Of a DNA stretch of 64,000 nt, positions 55,854 to 64,000 are shown in pieces. A program made the position numbers and the translations under genes. Within the stretch, counting starts at the first letter, position 1; every line of letters begins with the position of its first letter. The stretch comes from Limonium bicolor (Eukaryota; Streptophyta; Magnoliopsida; Caryophyllales; Plumbaginaceae). The stretch spans positions 46,568,171 to 46,632,170 of the forward strand of contig CM041776.1 in assembly GCA_023374045.1 (NCBI GenBank), given 5' to 3'. The notes beneath the pieces were generated by a model. The model did not search any database. It was not told where the DNA came from and was given only the letters and a program-made list of their open reading frames with translations.

Positions 55854-57441
55854 ACTGGTCAGGACCTTACCCTATTATTAGCTTTCCCCATTCGGTGCGA
55901 TTGAACTCGCCAATGCAAGGGAAAACATTTAAGTCAATGGGTCAAGAGTCAAGAAAATTTCTGGGTACTACACTGGATCAAGCTGCCCACATATGAAATA
56001 TCTCTTAAAGATCCAACTGCAGGGTTAGCACTTCACAAAGTCCAGCCAATGACTATAAAGAGGGCAGCTGACTGGGAGGCAACCCAGGGGTAATTTTCAA
56101 ATTCATGTTTTATAAGCTACGCATCTATTTCTCTCTATATATTGTGATATATATTATAAAAAAAAAGGGCGAGGAAGAAAGAAGAGAAGGAGATAATTAG
56201 ACCTGTGCTATTAACGCAACGCTTCCTAGCGTTATTTTGGTATTTGACAGTGTGTGTAGGTAAACCGTTTGTTGCAATCACTCCAAGCTGAACCCTTGCT
56301 TAGACTCAAGTGTGAGGAACATCGACCCCACCGCCAATGCTTTAAGTGTGAGGAAGGGCACCTTCCTCAATCTCACGATATCAGGGGAGTCTCAGTTCCT
56401 TTATTTTTAATATTTATGTTCAGCCACTCGAGCTTTAACTGTTGATTCATGAGTCTGGCATATTTTGAAAGGTCTTTTCTTGATTATTTTATGAACAATG
56501 AGGACATTGCTCCTCTTAAGTGTGAGGAAGTTTAGACCTTTCCCTGAAAATATGCCAGTAGTACCTAATGCCACACTTGATTTTTATTGTTCTCTAATTA
56601 TGATAGTAAGCTTCTCTAAAGGCCAATACATGTTGAATTTTCGGGCTAAAATTTTTTGTGGAAGTTTTTGAAATCGAGCCTGATGACAACCTCAAGAATC
56701 GTTCTGCTTGACGTTGTTTGTATGTATCAATTTCTTTCTTCAAAATTAAATCTATTTTCACTGAAATCTGGTGGATAAGCTGATTGTGGAAATTGAGTTA
56801 CCTTAGCTTGGCAATCATGGGACTAAGTGAAAGTTTGGTATGGAAAGGATAAGGCAAGGTACTCCTCTGATCATATAATGAAGTTTTCTGAACCAAAACA
56901 GGCCTCGTTCATTCGGTTATTAAGTCCTTGGGGTGCCTTATCACCCATCTACCTAAGGTCTTGTGATCTGGGATAGAAGGCCCAAAGCCGCTACATGGGT
57001 GAAGAGAAAAGTCTGGGGGATGAAACAATTGTGCAAACAAAAAAAAGAGAAGAGAAAAAAAAAAAATAACATGCAAAACTCTTAATGATTGTCGCAATTT
57101 TTCATATTTTGATCATGAGTATGTGGTGTTGAAAGGTATCACGGAATAAGGTGTTACTTCACACCCCTTGTCATCCAAAGGTTAGAGAAAAGAAATTGGT
57201 GGAAGGTTCCAAGCTAATCTATGTTCAATTTTTACAATCTGACTTATCCATGCTCTTATTAAAAATTTTCTGTTTCACTGTTTACAAAAACCTACATCTA
57301 AGAGCAGGATTATTCTTTTGATTGCCATTTAGCTTGATTTCCTTCCACGATTGTTGAATCCCGGAGTTTGATACTGTAACCTTAGAGAAAGTTTGTTCTT
57401 TATTTGCTTGAGGACAAGCAAAAGATAAGTGTGAGGAAGTT
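55854..57441 (+). other. Element D 3' untranslated region with repeated polypurine tracts
   Basis: 1.6 kb, noncoding. AAGTGTGAGGAA-type tracts near 56308, 56344, 56518 and 57426 (next to the LTR). Hairpins: GAACAATG-AGGA-CATTGCTC (56493-56512) before the third, TTTGCTTG-AGGA-CAAGCAAA (57403-57422) before the last. Confidence 0.78.
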
Positions 57442-59316
57442 TGATAAGTGCGAAATATAGACTTTTAAGGGTTTAATTACCTTATAATTTGCAGTATTTT
57501 GTAATATTTTCTCACTTATCTGACGATTTTCCTAGGTTTATGTTTTGATATGAATTGATATATTTTATGTGTTAAATGTAGGAAAAAGTGTTGAATCAAG
57601 TAGTTTACCTTCACAGCTTTCCAACGCACAAAACGGCGCAAAACGCGTACGGACTTATAACGAAAATCTGGAGCCGATTCAAGATTGGAATACACTATAT
57701 TATATATAGATATATATTGTACGCGACACAGGGCGGACACAGGCGGACAGCAAGGCATCCGCCTGTTATGTAGCGGACACAACAGAGGCGTCCGCCTCTT
57801 ATCTCGCGGACAAGACTCAGGCGACCGCCTGGCGGACAGAACAGAGGCGTCCGCCTGTTATGCGCGGACAGGACAGACGACCGCGAGGCGGACGGGACCA
57901 ACACACGCGGACAGAGATCTCAGCGCACGACAAAACAGAATTCCGAACAGAGTTTTCTTCTTCTTCTTCGGCGCCGCAGTCGAACTACTTCATTAATTGC
58001 AGACGATCGCCCACCTTAATTTGCGCGAGCGTGACGCCGGCTCTTCAATCAATGGCTGCTGCGGATCATCAATTAAATCTGTCTGAAATCAATTGCACTG
58101 CCCGATGAAATCTCAATCTTCACGGATCTGCACCAACTCCTCCGACTATCTTGATTCACCCTGTCACTTCTCCTTTGTCTGTTTCCCATGTCCTCCGCCT
58201 ATATAAACCCACACTACTGGAAGCTAAAAAAACAATCCATCCATCTATCAGTCCACGAATTAATCCATTCACCCACGCATCCATCATCCATCGACTGATC
58301 ATTCACCACACTCCCTCGCTCACGCTCACGCTCCATTCACTTCATTTCCCTCATCAAAATCATCACCCATCCACTCCATTAAATTCCCACGTAACATACA
58401 CCCCACTTTCCATTTTTTTCCACTATTACGCACCAGCTCTACAGAAATAAATTAGCAGACGGGGCACGCAAGACGAAGTTGAAGCGAGGAACCGGAGTGA
58501 ACTTCTAAACTGGAGTTATCTCTTACCCTTACTTTAATTTATTTAATGCATTCCTTTTCTGTTATCGTTGTTTCTGTAACGATGAGCGAGTAAGTATTTT
58601 AGCTTCCCGGGTTGGGAAGCGAACCTATTTCCTAAATTCTGTTATGTATTTCTTTAAATAAATTTAGTTAACTGCAACAGTTCAATTCCTGTCCTTCAAG
58701 TGTTTTAATTATTTGGCCGGTAGTTAAAACAACCCTTGTAGTTATTTTATTAAAATGCGAGAGCTGAGATAAATAACTAGACAGAGGAAGTTGAACCTAA
58801 TTAACAGCTAGAAGCCTGATCCGGCCTATAGGTTAATTAGACTCCAATAGAAACTGCTCTTTATGCGATTAATTGTGTCCGGTCTAGAGCATTAGCCTGC
58901 TGCTAGGTCTAACAATTGGTTAGGATTCATTATACTTAGTCGTTAATGAATTAATTAAAGTTTCTGAGTTATTGCAGTAAAATTAAAGGAAGAATTTACT
59001 AACAGTTATAAAAGGAATATGTAAGCAAACAACCCGGGGTGCGTTTTTCTTATCACATTCATCACTCTTTAAATCCCTCTGTGTTTATTTAAGTTGTTTT
59101 ATTTTTCCTTGTAGTTTAGTTTCTTTTTAATCAATCAATCAAAACCGAAAAAGTGATATTTCCTGCTTTCTTTAGTTTAACTTTTCCCAGTTAATTAAAT
59201 ATTTGTCAATTAATTATACGAGGTCCCTGAGATCGACAACCCCATTTAATCACTATACCCGCAAAACGATAGGTACACTGCCTATGTGGTAGAAGTAGTC
59301 ACATATTTCTCCACCA
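57442..59316 (+). repeat. Element D 3' LTR
   Basis: 1,875 bp, near-identical to 34631-36527. GCGGACA array at about 57720-57920; TATA box at 58200-58207. Confidence 0.93.
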
Positions 59317-59321
59317 ACAAC

Positions 59322-62300
59322 CCTTGGCTACCTTGGTATTCTAAGGTAAATTTTACCTTGAAATATACATTAAAACACTTCTTATGGTTAGATCTTGCTT
59401 GGAGACTAACTATGTCTTATTTTCTGTTGGAAAACATGTAAAAGAAGCTGTGGAAATTTTATTCCTAAGCAACCGAAACCAAACAGGGCCTAAACTAGGC
59501 AAAAACAAGGTATAAATCACTTAAATCTACACTTGGTATATTAATATGTGTTTATACATATTTATACATATATGCCGTGAGTGAATGAGTAAATTAAGGT
59601 CTTATTTTGACCTTAGGTGATTAAGGAATGGTTTGGTAAATTTATCTAACTAATTAATTAACATAATTGTCAAATTTAAGACATTATGTGGAAAATTGGT
59701 AAATATGGAAAAATATGTGTAAGGGCCGAGAGTTTAATGCATTTTTGGACATTTATGTGTAATTCATTTTATAAGCTAATGTTTGTAATAAGGCCATGTA
59801 CTTTAGGCCATTTTATTTATGCATTTATAAGGTTTTATTTAAGTTTAAGTGGTATATATGCATTACCGCATATTATAAGGGGTTAAAGTGAAATTTAATT
59901 AAATTTGGGGGCTATACAATAATTAAGATGAAAATTTGAGGTTAAAAAGAGTTTAAATAAAAATTATAAGATTTTATAAAGTTTTGGTGGTTAAATGGTA
60001 ATTTCTAAAAAATATGGGTGCAAACCGTAATTATTAGGAATTAATGGTCAAGGAAATATTAAGGTGGTCAACCTTGACCATATGGTAGGTTTTGACCAAA
60101 TTAAATAAGTTAGATAACTTATTTAAGGTTTTATAATAAGATAAGTATTTTATTGTAACAATTTTATAACATATGTGGTGTATATGTTATTTCCAAAATT
60201 TAAGGGTGTAAAATGGTATTATAAACACCCATGGGCTATTAGGAATTTTTAGGAATTTATTGGGTTGTTTTTGGAATTAAAATAAACTATATATGTATAA
60301 TATATAGTTATTATGTCATTATGACATTTTGGAGAAATATATGTGGTGGTATAGCAAATACCGAAAGTATATGGGTTAATAAGGATATTTATAACCCTTT
60401 GGTGAAATTTGGTGATTTTTAGAATTATATAAGGGTATTTAATAAGATATGTGTATAATATATAGTTTTAATGATATGATAAAACTATATGTTATAAATT
60501 GGGCCTAATGGAAATATAAAATATATATTGAGGTCTGTTCGGTTGTTAAATAAAATAACCATAGGTTATACTTTTTATAAGTTAAAAATGTTATATTATA
60601 TGGTATATGTAACATGGTATAAATGATGGGGTGAATTTGTAAATAAAGGAAACTATGGTTTATGGAAAAGAATAAGGTTTAATATATATGCCTATGCGGC
60701 AATATATAATAGTTTTGTATAAAAACTATAGGTTATAAGTTAAAGGAAATAAAAATATCATATCAAATGATATTAGTATATGGTATAACATTACATAATG
60801 TTATGTGGTTAAAATAGAATTAAAATAAAGATAGGTGCTGTACCGAATTATTAAAGATTGGAAAATGAATTTTAGACTAAGGTCTACAATGTTATAAATA
60901 TTATAACATTATATGGTATTAATGTGGTTTTAAATGGAATTAATATAAGTAAGGATATTCACATTAAATAATGTGACGAACTATAAATAAATGAGATTTA
61001 TAAACTAAGGTATTTATGGAATAAACCTTAGGAGTTGTAAATATACAACATAAAATGTTACATAATATTTGGATAATAATCTTAATATAAGTTGTATAAT
61101 ATAATACAACAAATGGGAATAATCATTTAACATAAGATGATAAAATGTAACATATGATATAAGAGTTTATTAAACTCACGGAATTTACCTACGTGGTAAA
61201 TATATACATACACAAGAATAATGTATATAAGGAAGAGTAAATATTATGGTTGGAAACCATATAATATAATGGTGGTGGTTATTACATGAAAAATAGTTAC
61301 GAACTATAAGGTATAAGTTTTGGATGCAAATATTATTTGCTAAAGATAATGGAGTATATAATACAATGTATTATAATGGATGGTGGGAAAATAATACGAT
61401 ATAAAATAATAATGCATGCATACATGCAACTATAGGTTACGTACCTAAATTAAATGGTGGATAAGATCAAAGAAATATAATGAATTAAACTCAACAGTCG
61501 AAATATTTTGACATACGAGTCTAAGTAACAAAGCCGACCGGTTTAGAGAAACCCGTAGCAATTAACTGTAGAAATACGGGGATGAACTGTCGGGGTTACT
61601 TGTTATTCGGAAGTACCGGATGTAGTTAGTCATGGTGACTGACTTATAGTTTTATTACCGTTTAGATCACACTTTAGACGGAGGCGCTTGACGAGCTAGT
61701 GGTCTACACTGCGCATCCTAGGTCTTGGTGAACGGTATGTAAAGGGGTTTGATCCGAGTTGTCCTAAGGAAGCTCCTTGGGCTCGGATTTGGTTAGTATA
61801 ACTTGTGTGTTATGTGTGTGGTTACATGTATGTGTTTAAGTGTTACTGCATTATTTTTTATGCACGAGCGTCCTACGGGGCTAACACTACGTCGACTATA
61901 GATCGACTTATATAAACATACATATACGTTGTTGTGATAAAATGACGGTTACTTGATATAATACCATAGTATTAATATTAAGTATATGGTGACCTAAGTA
62001 AAATACTTAGGGACGAGTCACGACATTGTCGGTCTCTAGAGCATGGATCTCGAACATGAATATAACCTAGATTACTTCTAGGTGTGCGTGAGACCCATTG
62101 GGCAGCTAATTAATAAATATATTCTCCATAAGACTAAGAGCATATCTTAAACATTATGAGAGAGAGATGGTATGAGTTGAGGTGAGGAATCCCGATAGTT
62201 TACGAACTACTTGGTTGCGCAGTTGTGATCACTGAGGGGTACCCGATCGGGTTCCGCTCCAGGTTATGCCCAACGAGCCCTATTTGGATCGTGGGTCAGG

Positions 62301-63261
62301 TGGCTACGGCCTTTTCTATGGACGTCTTACGAGACATAAGAGAATAGTCAGGGGCCTCCGGACCTCTGGCGAAATGAGCACCTTTGTGTGTACGGGAGGA
62401 CTACTGAGGTGAGGTTATCGGGTTGTCTTAACATGACGCCCAACTGGTATTAAATTAAATATGGTTGGATGGGGCCTTAAAGGCCAAGATAAATAAATTG
62501 TGGAAACTGTACGCTACGGCGATTGTACATTGTACATTATACTATAATCAGTTGGATATGGATGGGGCCTTGAAGGCCAAATTAAATTAAATTAATAAAG
62601 GATGGTGAACGCTACGGCGATTGTACATTGTACATTATACTGTTATTATTTTGATACGTTCGATATACAATTGTTATTGTGAGATTTTATGACTGTTTGA
62701 ATTGGATGGATGGTTAACTGGTTATGAATGTTTGGATGGATGATTATGTATATTATACATGTACATTACAGTATTGATTATATCTGTAAAATGGTAAAAC
62801 ATGAAACCAATCTAATAATACGATGGTTAAAATGACTAAGTGACCAATAGGGTCCAGGCCCGGCATACTCAGCGTCTATCGCTGATACTACACTCATGCA
62901 GGTTGTTGATTATCGCCGGAGCCGAAGTGCGGGAACAGGGTAATTAGAGTTTATTTTAATTACTGCACATGGAGTTGTATTATGGTAAGGTTATGTATAT
63001 TCAGGTTTGGGTAGACGCTCACTTGTCGATGTTTATGATTTATGGACCAGTATGATGTATAGGAGTTTCTCGTTATCACGGCGGTTAGCAGTTTGTTTAT
63101 GTTGGAAGTTGGATGTAGTTTGGCTTCGTTGCTCGCATGGGCGAGTAATGGCCGGTGACACCCGAGTGAGTACTGTTTTTATTATTTATTCTTCCGCTGT
63201 TAGACGTTTTATTTATTGCTACGTGAGAGATTATTACGTGACTATGGAGAGGGGTGTTACA
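59322..63261 (+). repeat. F LTR, 3' segment
   Basis: 3.9 kb, very AT-rich to about 61500, then more GC-rich. A tandem duplication of period 93 lies near 62467-62642. Ends GGGGTGTTACA. The 108-codon ORF at 63007-63333 crosses the LTR end and is not a gene. Confidence 0.8.
62467..62642. repeat. Two-copy tandem repeat in F LTR
   Basis: GGATGGGGCCTTRAAGGCC at 62467 and 62560. Each is followed by ACGCTACGGCGATTGTACAT and TGTACATTATACT. Confidence 0.85.
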
Positions 63262-63266
63262 TTTAA

Positions 63267-63507
63267 ATTCCAGCAATTTAATTTTGTCCTTTTTCTTTAT
63301 TTTAATTTTATTATTTACTTAAACTGCATTTGATTTTATTCCTTTTTGTTTATTTATTTTTCGGTCTATTTACTCTTGTTAAAAAAAAGGTAGTCTTATT
63401 TTATTGAATTGTTTCTTTTTAGCTGTTTAAATTCCCTCTCCCTATTTCTTTCAATTTCTATTTATTTTATCACATCACAAGTTTTCTTTTGCTGTTTTGA
63501 GTGGTGA
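63267..63507 (+). other. A2 5' leader, second part
   Basis: Resumes the T-rich leader after F's TTTAA duplication. Ends GTGGTGA before the gag ATG, as in C. Confidence 0.8.
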
Positions 63508-64000
63508 ATGCCTATTACCAAGTCACACAGCCTTCCGGACAGTATTAACAATCATACGGTTAGCTACATTCCTGAGATCGAGAGAACTTTTCTGCGCACT
63601 TTAAGGCAGAAACGGTCCCAACTAAACATAACCACCACGGTGATAGAATCTAACCAGGTAGCAGACATGGCATCTTCACCAGCTACAGTTCTTAGCATCA
63701 ACAGGCCATCTAATCCAGGACAACAGCCCGCCATTATCCTTCCTCACCTTACCCAATCCGAATACGATGAGTGGCAAAAGCTGAAGCCATATCATCAGAT
63801 CCGATGCGTGAAGGAATTAGGCATGTTCGATGGCTCTAGTCCTGACGAAGCTCTGTTGCATGTCACCAAGTTCCTACAGCATGCCAACAGTCTAACCGCG
63901 ACCAACGCAGTACTTCAATACGCAAGACTGTCCCTGTTCCCTCATAGTCTGACGGGAAATGCAAGTAAATGGTACCACAGCCTTACACCAAGTACCATTG
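63508..64000 (+). CDS. Element A2 gag, N-terminal part (runs off window)
   Basis: Open frame from ATG 63508 to the window end (164 codons). It contains YIPEIERTFLRTLRQKR, NITTTVIES, QQPAIILPHLTQSEYDEWQ, then the capsid start (KELGMFDGSSPDEALLHV, SLFPHSLTGNASKWYHSL). Matches the decayed gag of C over its whole length and shows no lesion so far. The protein would form the particle shell. Confidence 0.9.
   Translation, partial: MPITKSHSLPDSINNHTVSYIPEIERTFLRTLRQKRSQLNITTTVIESNQVADMASSPATVLSINRPSNPGQQPAIILPHLTQSEYDEWQKLKPYHQIRCVKELGMFDGSSPDEALLHVTKFLQHANSLTATNAVLQYARLSLFPHSLTGNASKWYHSLTPSTI

Larger units (their letters stand above)
34631..59316 (+). mobile_element. Athila element D, full length, best preserved
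   Basis: Plus strand, target duplications ACAAC at 34626-34630 and 59317-59321. LTRs 34631-36527 (1,897 bp) and 57442-59316 (1,875 bp) are near-identical and differ mostly by 1-3 base indels. Primer site, gag, protease, RT, RNase H, integrase and 3' untranslated region are all present. Element E is inserted in gag (37686-51603). Without E the gag-pol frame is open from 36705 to 54614 (about 1,328 codons), broken afterwards by single-base slips. No env-like gene. Confidence 0.95.
33123..63261 (+). mobile_element. Chromovirus-type solo LTR F, interrupted by D (and E)
   Basis: Begins TGAAATACCCC at 33123 and ends GGGGTGTTACA at 63261, the same termini as the K1 and E LTRs. Perfect target duplications TTTAA lie at 33118-33122 and 63262-63266. 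After removing D the LTR is about 5.45 kb (33123-34630 plus 59322-63261). No primer site, polypurine tract or coding sequence is seen, so it is best read as a solo LTR. It shares with E a motif around TTAAAGCACGTTTT (33560) and related hairpin words, so the families are related. Confidence 0.82.

Noticed and set aside
33123..63261. F as a complete chromovirus
   Set aside because: Without D, only LTR-like sequence of about 5.45 kb remains, with no primer site, polypurine tract or pol; a solo LTR is simpler.

Overview
This window is plant nuclear heterochromatin made almost wholly of nested LTR retrotransposons. I see no ordinary host gene, rRNA, tRNA gene or CRISPR array. Two Ty3/gypsy lineages occur, both plant-specific: Athila (primer site matching tRNA-Asp, DLGAS protease, FMDD reverse transcriptase) and a Tekay-like chromovirus (primer site matching tRNA-iMet, C-terminal chromodomain). 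Nothing identifies the species.

Layout. The base layer is a plus-strand Athila element, A. Its 3' part (28085-30987) runs into an LTR (30988-32715), which is followed by a second primer site, leader and gag (32716-33122, then 63267-64000). Two elements therefore share one LTR. The left copy (A1) is interrupted in RNase H by chromovirus K1, of which 6872-28084 is visible. K1 is interrupted in its 5' LTR by minus-strand Athila B (1-6871), and B's LTR holds solo LTR G (4630-6364, TSD TATAC). K1 is also interrupted by minus-strand Athila C (9220-19833, TSD CATAC). The leader of the right copy (A2) is interrupted by F, a chromovirus solo LTR (33123-63261, TSD TTTAA). F is interrupted by Athila D (34631-59316, TSD ACAAC), and D's gag by E, a minus-strand non-autonomous chromovirus-type element with 4.5 kb LTRs (37686-51603, TSD ACCCC). 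Left halves of A1, K1 and B are predicted to lie left of the window.

Most notable. Between gag and protease, K1 carries an ORF of about 248 codons (8929-9219 joined to 19839-20294 once C is removed). It has the motif set of an AlkB-type 2-oxoglutarate/Fe(II) dioxygenase, closest in my judgement to plant ALKBH1. It seems to lie inside an intron of gag-pol, and two further small introns restore the gag frame. This copy is damaged: one nonsense codon, and a Lys where the family has Asn.

Other structure that ordinary annotation would miss: arrays of GGAC/GTCC inverted repeats in the LTRs of several unrelated families; a conserved element in Athila LTRs complementary to the 5' half of tRNA-Asp, the same tRNA that primes them; a chromoviral primer site that forms half of a perfect hairpin; and duplicated polypurine tracts in both lineages, preceded in Athila by hairpins with an AGGA-type loop.

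Most coding frames are broken. In K1, C and A1 the stops mostly look like C-to-T or G-to-A changes, as in methylated DNA. Element D is the best preserved.
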